Source: Streptomyces sp. FIT100 (GTDB lineage Bacteria > Actinomycetota > Actinomycetes > Streptomycetales > Streptomycetaceae). Taken from it: a stretch of 64,000 bases of DNA. Where the stretch lies: positions 2,786,026-2,850,025 of the forward strand of contig NZ_CP075715.1 of the NCBI RefSeq assembly GCF_024584805.1, in the 5' to 3' direction. Both the position numbers and the translations under genes were made by a program. This document shows, one piece after another, positions 50,820 through 58,947 of this stretch (position 1 is the first letter of the stretch; each line of letters opens with the position of its first letter). The notes under the pieces are model-generated. The model was not told the DNA's origin, searched no databases, and worked only from the letters and a program-made list of their open reading frames with translations.

Positions 50820-51599
50820 TCAGATCCGGTCGACGAGGTCCGCGATCGAGTCGACGATCGTCGACGGACGGAACGGGTACCGGTCCACGTCCTTCGGCGC
50901 CGTCAGGCCCGTGAGCACCAGGAACGTCTCCATGCCCGCCTCCAGGCCGGCCAGCACATCGGTGTCCATCCGGTCCCCGATCATCGCGCTGGTCTCGGAG
51001 TGCGCCCCGATCGCGTTCAGCCCTGCCCGCATCATCAGCGGGTTCGGCTTGCCCACGAAGTACGGGTCCTTGCCGGTCGCCTTGGTGATCAGCGCCGCGA
51101 CCGAGCCGGTGGCGGGCAGCGGGCCGTCCGTGGACGGGCCGGTCTCGTCCGGGTTGGTGCCGATGAACCGCGCCCCGGCGTTGATCAGCCGGATCGCCTT
51201 CGTCAGCGCCTCGAAGCTGTACGTACGGGTCTCACCGAGGACCACGTAGTCGGGCTCGTGGTCGGTGAGGACGTACCCGATGTCGTGCAGGGCGGTGGTC
51301 AGCCCCGCCTCGCCGATGACGTACGCCGTGCCGCCGGGGCGCTGGTCGTCCAGGAACTTGGCCGTGGCCAGTGCGGAGGTCCAGATGTTCTCGACAGGCA
51401 CGTCCAGACCCATTCGGGCGAGTCTGGCGTGCAGGTCACGGGGGGTGTAGATGGAGTTGTTGGTGAGGACGAGGAAGGGCTTTCCCGTCTCCCGGAGCTT
51501 CTTGACGAAGGAGTCGGCGCCCGGGATCGGGACGCCCTCATGGATGAGGACACCGTCCATGTCGGTGAGCCAGGATTCGATCGGCTTGCGCTCTGCCAT
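50820..51599 (-). CDS. HAD-IIA family phosphatase (NagD-like)
   Basis: This is a 259-residue enzyme. Nucleophile motif WLTDMDGVLIHEG, motif II FLVLTNNS, and the late segments NPLMMRAGLNAIG and SAMIGDRMDTDVLAGLEAGM with the metal-binding aspartates. The inserted cap has the C2 type of NagD/pyridoxal-phosphatase relatives. ATG at 51599. It would dephosphorylate a small phosphorylated metabolite or nucleotide. It stands between the sortase operon and the TnpB remnant. Confidence 0.9.
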   Translation of the reverse strand: MAERKPIESWLTDMDGVLIHEGVPIPGADSFVKKLRETGKPFLVLTNNSIYTPRDLHARLARMGLDVPVENIWTSALATAKFLDDQRPGGTAYVIGEAGLTTALHDIGYVLTDHEPDYVVLGETRTYSFEALTKAIRLINAGARFIGTNPDETGPSTDGPLPATGSVAALITKATGKDPYFVGKPNPLMMRAGLNAIGAHSETSAMIGDRMDTDVLAGLEAGMETFLVLTGLTAPKDVDRYPFRPSTIVDSIADLVDRI

Positions 51600-51719
51600 G
51601 AAAGCGGACTCCTGCTGTGTGCGGAGGTGCTGGTGGGGCGCCGCCACGACGATGTGCCGACGCCCCCAGCCTAATCAGGAAGCCGAGACCTTGACCCCGT
51701 CGATCACCCAGTGACGTCC

Positions 51720-51740
51720 CCGTGCACAGATCATGCACGG
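51720..51740. repeat. Hairpin at the putative right end of the TnpB element
   Basis: CCGTGCA (51720-51726) pairs with TGCACGG (51734-51740) around a seven-base loop and overlaps the tnpB stop codon. IS200/IS605 elements end in subterminal hairpins, and guide RNAs of TnpB map to this end, so it may be the element's right end. Confidence 0.45.
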
Positions 51741-52856
51741 CTCACCGCAGCTACTTGATCAGACGCTGCGACGTGGTTCACGCGTGCGCCGGTCCCAGCG
51801 AAGCGGAGACGACTCGGTTCCCTGCCGGACCTGCGCGTGCTCTTTGTCACCGTGCCGCCCGCCCGGCGGGCACGGGCCTCGATTTCGATCGAGGCGATCT
51901 TGTCTGCGTGGCCGGCGAATCCACAGTGCACGCATGCGAACTCTCGGCCACAGCCGACGCGGTTCTTCGGATCCCGCACTCCGCAGGACGGGCAGGTCTG
52001 AGAGGTGCCGTGGGGCACGACCAGCCGTAGCTCGGATCCGTACTCGCGGGTCTTGTATTCCAACTGACGGCGTCGTTCCCCGGGGCAGTTGTCCAGGATG
52101 GCCCGGTTGAGGGATGCCTCCCGACGCACACAAGTGCCGGGCTGGAGCACGGTGCCCTTGGCAGCGGCGGTCATGCGGGTCACGCTCAAATCCTCGATGC
52201 CGACGAAGCCGTGGTTCTTGGCAAGATCGGTGGTCAGTTTGTGCGTGAAGTCCAGCCTGCGCCGTGCCTGGCGTGCGGCAAGTGCCGCGATCTGGGCCGC
52301 GGTCTTGCGCAGCCGCTTGCTGTATCGACCTCCGTTGCGCTTCTTCGCGTACTGGATCTGCCGCGCCTTGCGCTGCTGTAGCGCCAAGAGGCGTCGTTGC
52401 TCACCATGCGTGAGGGTGGGGGTCATCAGCCGCGGCGAGTCCTCGGTCGAGACATATGCCGCGACCGCAATGCCGAAGTCGACACCGCAACCCGGCTTGC
52501 CGTTCGACAGGGCATCCGTTGAGCCGCTGTGAATTCCACACGTCACATGCCAGCCCTGCCCATCGCGCACCAGCGTGCAATTGCGAACCGTGCCACCCAG
52601 TGCGCGAGACAGCCTGAAGCGGAGCCACCCCAGCTTCGGGACATGAGCTTCGGCCCAGTGCCGGTTCAACTTCCGTGAGCGATCGGCATTGTTCCGCGGA
52701 CCACACCCATGTCCCGTCACGCTTGCGGCCGACCATCAATCGATGCTCCAGCGCCAGGTTCCACAGCGCTCGGGTGTCATGCCCCCAACCCATCAGGACC
52801 TGCTCCTGCTCCGGCGTCGGGTACGCGCGGTACTTGCGTCCTCGGTCCGCCTTCAC
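51731..52856 (-). pseudogene. tnpB: IS200/IS605-type TnpB, broken by internal deletion and frameshift
   Basis: The C-terminal part (from about 52690 down to 51731) encodes KLNRHWAEAHVPKLGWLRFR, the RuvC-I aspartate in GCGVDFGIAV and the RuvC-II glutamate in GFVGIEDLSV. It also encodes the zinc ribbon CPSCG...CVHCG and the RuvC-III aspartate in GHADKIASIEI. The N-terminus lies in another frame, starting at the GTG 52856 (MKADRGRKYRAYPTPEQEQV to TWVWSAEQCR). Around 52675-52700 the frames meet, and the stretch normally found between the two (about 50 residues) is missing. The nuclease site is intact, but the protein cannot be made whole. Confidence 0.75.
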
Positions 52857-52925
52857 AGCCACTCCCCCAAGATGTCCGACCATTCGAACTAACGAACTGG
52901 GGCCAGACGAGTTACGGCGTCGTGG

Positions 52926-52965
52926 CCCAACGCCCCGGCATTCGGTTCGATGCAGGAGCGTTGGG
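52926..52965. repeat. Imperfect 40-base hairpin beside the MITE-like element
   Basis: CCCAACGC (52926-52933) pairs perfectly with GCGTTGGG (52958-52965), and the inner bases CCGGCAT/ATGCAGG pair with one mismatch around an eight-base loop. It directly abuts the CTAG end of the next element. It could be a terminator or the left end of the TnpB element. Confidence 0.55.
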
Positions 52966-53143
52966 CTAGGGCGTGTTGCGAAAGTCCCGTCTGCGCGGCG
53001 GCGTCTGGCACGCACGCTCGCGGCGTTGTCGGTCGTCGGCGCAGCCCGCTGCGCTCTCCTTCCTCCGCCTTGCGATCGCACGCACCAGACGCCGCCGCGC
53101 CCGCCCTACGGGCGGACGACGCTACTTTCGCAACACGCCCTAG
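52966..53143. mobile_element. MITE-like element with perfect 20-bp terminal inverted repeats
   Basis: The ends CTAGGGCGTGTTGCGAAAGT (52966-52985) and its exact complement (53124-53143) enclose 178 bp. A second perfect 15-bp inverted repeat lies inside (52994-53008 and 53085-53099). There is no gene. Both ends begin with CTAG, which may be the duplicated target. Inner blocks are shared with the element at 32982-33223. Removal of the element restores a sequence nearly identical to 58871-58887. Confidence 0.85.
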
Positions 53144-53154
53144 ACCCGTTATCT

Positions 53155-54219
53155 CTAGCTGCCGGTCGCGGACTTCCACGAGTCGATGTACTTCTGGAGG
53201 TTCGTGTCGATGTCCTTCCAGTTCGGCTCGAAGACCTCGACACCCTCCAGAATCTTGGCCAGTTCGATGGCGTTGGCGTCGGTGGCCTTCACGTCGGTGC
53301 GCGCCGAGAAGCCGCCGCCGATCTCGCTGACCTGCTGCTGGGCCTGCTCGCTCAGCAGGTGGTCGAGGAGCTTCTTGCCGTTCTCGGTGTGCGGGGCACC
53401 GTTGACCAGTCCGGCGGCGTACGGGAGCGCGAACGTGGTGGGCTTGACGCCCGCCTTCGCCGGGAACCAGATGCCGAGGTTCGGCATGGACTTGGACTGG
53501 GCGAAGTTCATCTGGACGTCGCCGTTGGCGACGAGGATCTCGCCCTTGTCGACCTTGGGCGCGAGCTTGGAGGTGGAGGAGGACGGGCCGACGTTGTTGG
53601 CCTGGAGCTGCTTCAGGTAGGCCATCGCCTGCTCCTCGCCGCCGAAGTCGTGCATGGCCTTGATGACGACGGCGGTGCCGTCGCCCGCGACGCCCGGGGT
53701 CGAGTACTGGAGCTTGTCCTTGAACTTCCCGTCCAGCAGCTCCTCCCAGGTCTTCGGGGCCTCCTTCAGCTCCTTCTTGTTGTAGATGAAGGAGAAGTAG
53801 TTGTTGACGACCGAGGTCCACTTTCCGTCGCCGGACTTGTCGGCGCCGTTGACCTTGTCGGAGCCGGCCGGCTCGTAGGACTGGAGCAGCCCCTTGTTGT
53901 CGGCCTGCTGGATGAACGGCGGGAGGGTGACGAGCACGTCGGCCTGGGTGTTGCTCTTCTCGCGGGCGGCGCGCTGCACCATCTCGCCGGAGCCGCCCTC
54001 GACGTACTTGACCTTGATGCCGGTCTCCTTCTCGAAGTCCTTGAAGACCCGGTCGTACCAGCCGTCGCCGTTCTCGCCCTTGAGGCCGTCGGCGCTGTAG
54101 ACGGTGACCGACTTCTCGTCGGAGGCGGAGGAGGAGCCACCGCAGGCGGTGAGGGTGGCGGCGAGGGCGAGGCTGCCGGTGATGGCGGTGGCGATCGTGG
54201 TGATCTTGTTGCGGCGCAT
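53155..54219 (-). CDS. 2-aminoethylphosphonate-type ABC transporter binding lipoprotein
   Basis: This is a 354-residue Fe/thiamine/phosphonate-class binding protein. The signal peptide ends in the lipobox LTAC. The start of the mature part, VTVYSADGLKGENGDGWYDR, is typical of 2-aminoethylphosphonate binding proteins. It is followed by FEKETGIKVKYVEGGSGEMV, QADVLVTLPPFIQQAD, VNNYFSFIYNKKEL and GEILVANGDVQMNFAQSKSM. The ATG at 54219 is used; a TTG four codons earlier is less likely. Last gene of a six-gene minus-strand operon. Substrate called from family and neighbours. Confidence 0.82.
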   Translation of the reverse strand: MRRNKITTIATAITGSLALAATLTACGGSSSASDEKSVTVYSADGLKGENGDGWYDRVFKDFEKETGIKVKYVEGGSGEMVQRAAREKSNTQADVLVTLPPFIQQADNKGLLQSYEPAGSDKVNGADKSGDGKWTSVVNNYFSFIYNKKELKEAPKTWEELLDGKFKDKLQYSTPGVAGDGTAVVIKAMHDFGGEEQAMAYLKQLQANNVGPSSSTSKLAPKVDKGEILVANGDVQMNFAQSKSMPNLGIWFPAKAGVKPTTFALPYAAGLVNGAPHTENGKKLLDHLLSEQAQQQVSEIGGGFSARTDVKATDANAIELAKILEGVEVFEPNWKDIDTNLQKYIDSWKSATGS

Positions 54220-54243
54220 GGCGTGGGACAACTCCTGAAGGCG

Positions 54244-55041
54244 TTAGTGGTACGAGGCTTTGGTGCGGATGCGGGAGACGGCGAGGAGGACGAGCAGCGT
54301 CGTGGCCATGAGGACCACGGCGACGGCGGAGCCGGTGAAGAGGGAACCGCGGTCGGTGGCGGTGAAGATCAGCACCGGCAGCGGCATCCAGTCCGGCGGG
54401 TAGAGCATCATCGTGGCGCTCAGCTCACCCATGGACAGGGCGAAGCAGAGCCCGGCGGCCGCGTTGAGCGACGGCAGCAGGAGGGGCAGTTTCACTCGCC
54501 ACAGGACGTACGAGGGACGGGCGCCGAGGCTGGCGGCCGCCTGCTCGTACATGGGGTCGAGGCGCAGGATGGCCGCCGAAACCGACTGGTAGGCGAACGC
54601 CGTGACAAGGACGGTGTGCGCGAGGATCACGATCCAGCGGGTGCCGTTGAGGAGCATCGGCGGCTGGGAGAAGGCGACGAGCACGGCGAGGCCGACGACC
54701 ACCGAGGGCACGGCGACCGGCAGCATGAACAGCGCGTCGAGGACCCTCTTGCCCCGCTTCTTCAGGGAGGCGGCGGCGAGGGCGGCCCAGGTGCCGATGG
54801 CGAGCGCGAGCACGCTGGCGGTGACGGCCGTGATCAGGCTGGTGGTGAGTGCCTGGAGGGACTCGCCGCGGACGGCGGACGCGTAGTGCTCGGTGGTGGG
54901 TCCCGAGGGGAACGCACCGGACCAGTTGGTGGAGAGCGACGCCGCGAGGATGACCAGCAGCGGCAGCGCGAAGAGCGGCAGGAAGAGGGCGAAGAAGAGG
55001 GCCCAGGTGGCCCACTTGCCCGTACGGCTATGCACCAGCAC
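54244..55041 (-). CDS. 2-aminoethylphosphonate ABC transporter permease (second subunit)
   Basis: This is a 265-residue permease with about six helices, first LFFALFLPLFALPLLVILAASL. The EAA-type loop is YEQAAASLGARPSYVLWRVKLPLLLP. The GELSATMMLYPP segment is typical of the phosphonate/iron class. GTG start overlapping the upstream permease by 14 bases. Forms the channel with the next subunit. Confidence 0.85.
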   Translation of the reverse strand: MLVHSRTGKWATWALFFALFLPLFALPLLVILAASLSTNWSGAFPSGPTTEHYASAVRGESLQALTTSLITAVTASVLALAIGTWAALAAASLKKRGKRVLDALFMLPVAVPSVVVGLAVLVAFSQPPMLLNGTRWIVILAHTVLVTAFAYQSVSAAILRLDPMYEQAAASLGARPSYVLWRVKLPLLLPSLNAAAGLCFALSMGELSATMMLYPPDWMPLPVLIFTATDRGSLFTGSAVAVVLMATTLLVLLAVSRIRTKASYH

Positions 55042-55903
55042 GCTTGCTCACCACCCGGTAGAGGCCGTAAAGGCCCACGGAGATCGCGATGTTGACGACG
55101 GCGACGACACAGGCGGCCGCGTAGTCGGATTCGAGGATCGCCTTGCTGTAGACGAGCATCGGGAGCGTCGTGACGCCCTTGGCCCCGGTGAAGAGCACGA
55201 TGCCGAACTCGTTGAGGCACATGACGAGGACGAGGCTGCCGCCTGCGGCGAGTGCGGGGAGCGCCTCGGGCAGGATCACCTTGCGCACGATCCGGGCCGG
55301 GCGCGCGCCCAGCGAGGAGGCGACCTCCAGCTGGGCGGTGTCGAGCTGCGAGAACGCGGCCAGCAGGGGGCGCATCACGAAGGGCGTGAAGTAGGTGATC
55401 TCCGCGAGGAGTACGCCCCAGGGCGTCGTCAGGAAGTGGAACGGTCCACTCGATGCGCCGGTGGCGTCCGTCCACAGGCCGTTGGCCATGCCGACGGTGC
55501 CGTAGATGAACAGCAGCGCGAGCGTGATGAGGAAGGACGGGAAGGAGAGGAAGACATCGATGAACTTCGCGACCGCCTTGCCGCCGGGGAACGGTACGAA
55601 CGCGATGATCAGCGCGAGCGCGAACCCGAGCACGAGACATCCGACGGTCGCCCCGACCGCCAGCCACACGGTGGTGACCAGCGCCTCCCGGAACGCCTCG
55701 GACGCGAAGACGTCGGCGTAGGCACCGGGGGCGAGGGACTCCTGGACGACGAGGGCGAGCGGGTAGAGGAAGACGAGCCCGAGCGCGGCGACGGGCGGCA
55801 GCGCCCAGACGAACGGCGGGATCCGCCGCTCCGCGGCGGCGGAGCGGACGGGCACGACGGCCGCCGGGCGCCCTTCCGTCAGCGGGCCGGCAGGACTAGC
55901 CAT
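55028..55903 (-). CDS. 2-aminoethylphosphonate ABC transporter permease (first subunit)
   Basis: This is a 291-residue permease starting at the ATG 55903, which overlaps the ATPase gene stop by eight bases. A cytoplasmic leader of about 30 residues precedes PFVWALPPVAALGLVFLYPLAL. The EAA-type loop is LEVASSLGARPARIVRKVILPEALP. It would work with the downstream permease and the upstream ATPase. Confidence 0.85.
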   Translation of the reverse strand: MASPAGPLTEGRPAAVVPVRSAAAERRIPPFVWALPPVAALGLVFLYPLALVVQESLAPGAYADVFASEAFREALVTTVWLAVGATVGCLVLGFALALIIAFVPFPGGKAVAKFIDVFLSFPSFLITLALLFIYGTVGMANGLWTDATGASSGPFHFLTTPWGVLLAEITYFTPFVMRPLLAAFSQLDTAQLEVASSLGARPARIVRKVILPEALPALAAGGSLVLVMCLNEFGIVLFTGAKGVTTLPMLVYSKAILESDYAAACVVAVVNIAISVGLYGLYRVVSKRAGA

Positions 55904-56951
55904 CGTTGACTCCCGCGGCCAGCAGCACCCCGTCCTCCGGTGCGAAGTGCACCGTGACCTCGTCCCCGAGGGACGGCGTCTCGCGGAGTTCGCGCAGGTC
56001 CGCCTTGAGACGGTGTCCGTCGACGTCGACGTACAGCCGGTGCGTCGCGCCCCGCCACTGCACCTCGGCGATCCGGCCGCGCAGCGCGTTGGGCCCGTCG
56101 CCGAGCCCGACGAGGTGCGGTCGTACGCACAGCGTGGCGGTGGCACCGGGGACGGCCTCGGTGGTGGGCACCTTCAGCTGCGTGCCGGCGAACGACACGG
56201 TGCCGGAGCCCACCGTCACCGGCAGCAGGTTCGCGTTGCCGACGAACGACGCCGTGAACTCCGTGCGCGGTCGCCGGTACAGCTCCTGGGGGGTCCCGCA
56301 GTCCTGGAGCCGCGCCTTGTCCATGACCGCGATCCGGTCGGCCAGGGTCAGCGCCTCGACCTGGTCGTGGGTGACGTACAGGATCGACACGTCCGGCAGT
56401 TCGCGGTGCAGCCGGGCCAGTTCCGCGAGCATCCCTGAGCGCAGCTGCGCGTCGAGGGCGGACAGCGGCTCGTCGAGGAGCAGCACGTTCGGCCGGATGG
56501 CGAGGGCGCGGGCGATGGCGACGCGCTGCTGCTGGCCGCCGGAGAGCTCCCGCGGGTAGCGCTTGGCGTAGGCCGCCATGCCGGTCATCTCCAGCGCCTC
56601 GGCGACGCGGCCCGGGATCTCGCTCTTCGGGGCCTTCTGGGCCTTGAGTCCGAAGGCCACGTTGTCCTCGACGCGCAGATGCGGGAAGAGGGCGTACTGC
56701 TGGACGACCATGCCGATGCCGCGCCGGTGCGGCGGCAGGGCGGTCACGTCGCGGTCGCCGATGAACACCCGTCCGGAGGCGGGCCGTACGAATCCGGCGA
56801 CCGCGCGCAGGGCGGTGGTCTTGCCGGAGCCGGAGGGCCCGAGGAGGGCCATGACCTCGCCGGGTTCGACGGTGAGGTCGAGGCCGTCGAGGACGGTGTT
56901 GCCGCCGTAGGCGACGGAGACACGGTCGAAGCGGATGCCGCTGCGGCTCAT
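55896..56951 (-). CDS. ABC transporter ATPase with TOBE domain
   Basis: This is a 351-residue ATPase. Walker A LLGPSGSGKTT, Q-loop VVQQYALFPHL, signature LSGGQQQRVAIARAL, Walker B VLLLDEPLSALD and H-loop YVTHDQVEAL. A C-terminal TOBE-type regulatory domain follows (ATLCVRPHLVGLG, IAEVQWRGATHRLYVDVDG). This is the class found with phosphonate, spermidine and iron importers. Overlaps its neighbours on both sides by 4-8 bases, so it is tightly coupled. Confidence 0.9.
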   Translation of the reverse strand: MSRSGIRFDRVSVAYGGNTVLDGLDLTVEPGEVMALLGPSGSGKTTALRAVAGFVRPASGRVFIGDRDVTALPPHRRGIGMVVQQYALFPHLRVEDNVAFGLKAQKAPKSEIPGRVAEALEMTGMAAYAKRYPRELSGGQQQRVAIARALAIRPNVLLLDEPLSALDAQLRSGMLAELARLHRELPDVSILYVTHDQVEALTLADRIAVMDKARLQDCGTPQELYRRPRTEFTASFVGNANLLPVTVGSGTVSFAGTQLKVPTTEAVPGATATLCVRPHLVGLGDGPNALRGRIAEVQWRGATHRLYVDVDGHRLKADLRELRETPSLGDEVTVHFAPEDGVLLAAGVNDG

Positions 56952-57667
56952 ATCCCGGCCTCCGCGAGCAGGGTTGGCAGCTCGGTGACGGAACCGAGCA
57001 CGTGGGTGGCGCCGTTGGCCGTGAGCTGGGCCCTGTCGTGGGCGCCGGTCAGGACGCCCGCCACGACGCCGGCGCCCGAGCGCACACCGCAGACCATGTC
57101 GTAGGACGTGTCGCCGGCGACCGCGATCTGCCGCACGCCGTCCACCGCGCCCGTGCGCAGGAAGGCGGCGAGCACCATGTCGGGGTAGGGGCGGCCGCGG
57201 CCGCCCGCGTCGGCGGGGCAGAGGGTGAGGTCGGCCAGGTCCCGCCAGCCGAGCGCGTCGAGGATGGCGTCCTGGGTGACGCGGGCGAAGCCGGTGGTGA
57301 GGACGACGGTCCTGCCCTGCTCGCGGAGCGCCTCGACGGCGGCGCGGGCGCCGGGGATCTCGGCGATGAGTCCGCCGTCGACGAGTTCGCCGTACGCCTC
57401 CTCGAACGCCTTGTTGGCCGTCTGGGCCCTGGTCTCGTCGCCGAAGAGGTGGCGGAAGACGGAGATCTTGGACTCGCCCATGGTGGCGCGCACGTAGTCG
57501 AGCATGTCGGGCATCGACTCCGGTGCGGCGCCGAGGCGTTCGGCTGCGGTGGCGAAGGCCCGCTCGACGAGGCCGCCGTCGGCGACGGTCGTGCCGGCCA
57601 TGTCGAGGACGACGAGGTTCAGCTTCTGCGGGTTCTGCGGGTTCTGCGGGTTCTGCAAAGTGGTCAT
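56948..57667 (-). CDS. Phosphonatase-like HAD hydrolase
   Basis: This 239-residue HAD enzyme resembles phosphonoacetaldehyde hydrolase. The nucleophile motif is VLDMAGTTVADGG (D22, A24), matching the PhnX DxAGT form. The cap has ATMGESKISVFRHL with K67 at the position of the PhnX Schiff-base lysine. VVLTTGFARVTQDAIL and AVAGDTSYDMVCGVRSGAG follow. It would cleave phosphonoacetaldehyde to acetaldehyde and phosphate, the last step of 2-aminoethylphosphonate use. The N-terminus carries an Asn-Pro-Gln repeat encoded by 9-bp units. Overlaps the ATPase gene by four bases. Confidence 0.85.
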   Translation of the reverse strand: MTTLQNPQNPQNPQKLNLVVLDMAGTTVADGGLVERAFATAAERLGAAPESMPDMLDYVRATMGESKISVFRHLFGDETRAQTANKAFEEAYGELVDGGLIAEIPGARAAVEALREQGRTVVLTTGFARVTQDAILDALGWRDLADLTLCPADAGGRGRPYPDMVLAAFLRTGAVDGVRQIAVAGDTSYDMVCGVRSGAGVVAGVLTGAHDRAQLTANGATHVLGSVTELPTLLAEAGI

Positions 57668-57674
57668 GTGGGGT

Positions 57675-58796
57675 TCACCAGCCCAGTTCGTCGGCGGTCT
57701 TCTCGGCGATGGCGGGCGAGCACGTCATGCCGCGCCCGCCCGGTCCGGTCACCAGCCATACGCCGTCGCGCACCTGCTGGCGGTGGATGACGCGGGAGGT
57801 GTCGGTGCACTGCGCGTACACCCCGGCCCAGCGTCGGCGGATCTTCGGCAGCGGCCGGCCGAGGAAGCCCTCGATCACCTGCGTGAGGTGCTCGTAGGGG
57901 TCCTCGACGGTGTCGAAGGCGAAGGGGTGCTCGTACTCGTGGGTGTCGCCGATGGTCAGTCCGCCGTCGCGGCGCTGCACCATCAGCAGCTGCATCTTGT
58001 GGGCGGCGGCAGCGGGCTGCTGCGCCTGCCCGGCGTTGAGCGCGTCGAGCGCCTCGGACGCGTACGCCGGGTAGTAGCGGAAGGAGTCGGCGTCGGCGAC
58101 CGAGGTCGTGAGCGGCTCGCCGAGCGGGTCGGTCTGCGCCATCTGGAGGCGTACGCGGCGGACGGGGATGTCGCCGGCGACCTCGCGGACGAGTCCACTC
58201 AGCCAGGCGCCGGTGCACAGCACGACGGCGTCGCCGCTGTGCACGTCGCCGTGGTCGTCGCGGACCGTGTTCTGGCCGATGACCTCGCGGACCTCGCGGC
58301 CGGGGAGGAAGGTGTAGCGGCCGGAGGCCAGCAGCGCCTTGCGGAGGGCGAGCTGCGCGGTGCGGGGCTCGACGGCCGCGTCCCGCTCGCAGTGCAGGGC
58401 GGAGACGAACTCACCGCGCAGGGCGGGGTTGATGGCGCGTGCCTCGTCGGCGGTGACCAGCTTGTAGCCGCGGGCGGCGGCGTCGGGCCGGGCGACGGCG
58501 GCTTCGGCGACGGCGAGTTCGAGATCGTTGCGTACGGGCGTCAGCGAGCCGATGGCGCGGAAGCCGAGCTCCGGGACCCGGGCCCCGATGCCCTCCCAGA
58601 GCTCACGCGCCCGCAGGGCGGTGTCCAGTTCCTCGCCGCCGGCTCTGCCGCTGACCCATATCTGGCCGAAGTTGCGCAGGCTCGCGCCACGGGCCTCGGC
58701 CTCCCGCTCGATCTGTACGACCTCGTGGCCGCGTTCCACTGCGTGCCAGGCGTGCATGGTTCCCACCACGCCGGCTCCTACGACGATGACTCGCAT
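57675..58796 (-). CDS. FAD-dependent amine oxidoreductase (TIGR03364-type)
   Basis: This is a 373-residue D-amino-acid-oxidase-like flavoprotein. The dinucleotide site is VIVVGAGVVGTMHAWHAVE, then LRNFGQIWVSG and GDAVVLCTGAWLSGLV; the C-terminus is VTGPGGRGMTCSPAIAEKTA. The family clusters with 2-aminoethylphosphonate transport genes. No PhnW-type aminotransferase is present here, so this enzyme may oxidise 2-aminoethylphosphonate, or its N-alkyl form, to phosphonoacetaldehyde for the adjacent phosphonatase. ATG at 58796. First gene of the operon, with a candidate operator about 75 bases upstream. Confidence 0.85.
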   Translation of the reverse strand: MRVIVVGAGVVGTMHAWHAVERGHEVVQIEREAEARGASLRNFGQIWVSGRAGGEELDTALRARELWEGIGARVPELGFRAIGSLTPVRNDLELAVAEAAVARPDAAARGYKLVTADEARAINPALRGEFVSALHCERDAAVEPRTAQLALRKALLASGRYTFLPGREVREVIGQNTVRDDHGDVHSGDAVVLCTGAWLSGLVREVAGDIPVRRVRLQMAQTDPLGEPLTTSVADADSFRYYPAYASEALDALNAGQAQQPAAAAHKMQLLMVQRRDGGLTIGDTHEYEHPFAFDTVEDPYEHLTQVIEGFLGRPLPKIRRRWAGVYAQCTDTSRVIHRQQVRDGVWLVTGPGGRGMTCSPAIAEKTADELGW

Positions 58797-58870
58797 GACC
58801 GCAACGGTCCTCGGGGGCGGTGACCCGAGGGGAGATGGTCGGCAACGGGACGGTGAACGGCCTATCAAGC

Positions 58871-58887
58871 TTGGCCTAGACCCGTTA
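58871..58887. promoter_or_regulatory. Candidate operator of the phosphonate operon
   Basis: TTGGCCTAGACCCGTTA contains GGCCTAGACC, one base from the perfect HutC/GntR-type palindrome GGTCTAGACC. It lies upstream of the first gene of the operon and close to the GntR gene. The 13-mer CCTAGACCCGTTA recurs at 53139-53151, immediately behind the last gene. Confidence 0.5.
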
Positions 58888-58947
58888 CGTGTCCGTGATA
58901 TTCATGCGGGAGGAGGCCCCGGCGGACGGGTCAGCCGGCGGGGCGGC

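Noticed and set aside
52889..53154. Extra coding region continuing from the binding-protein gene region towards 52889
   Set aside because: The frames there translate the inverted repeats of the MITE-like element. The binding-protein gene ends at 53155.
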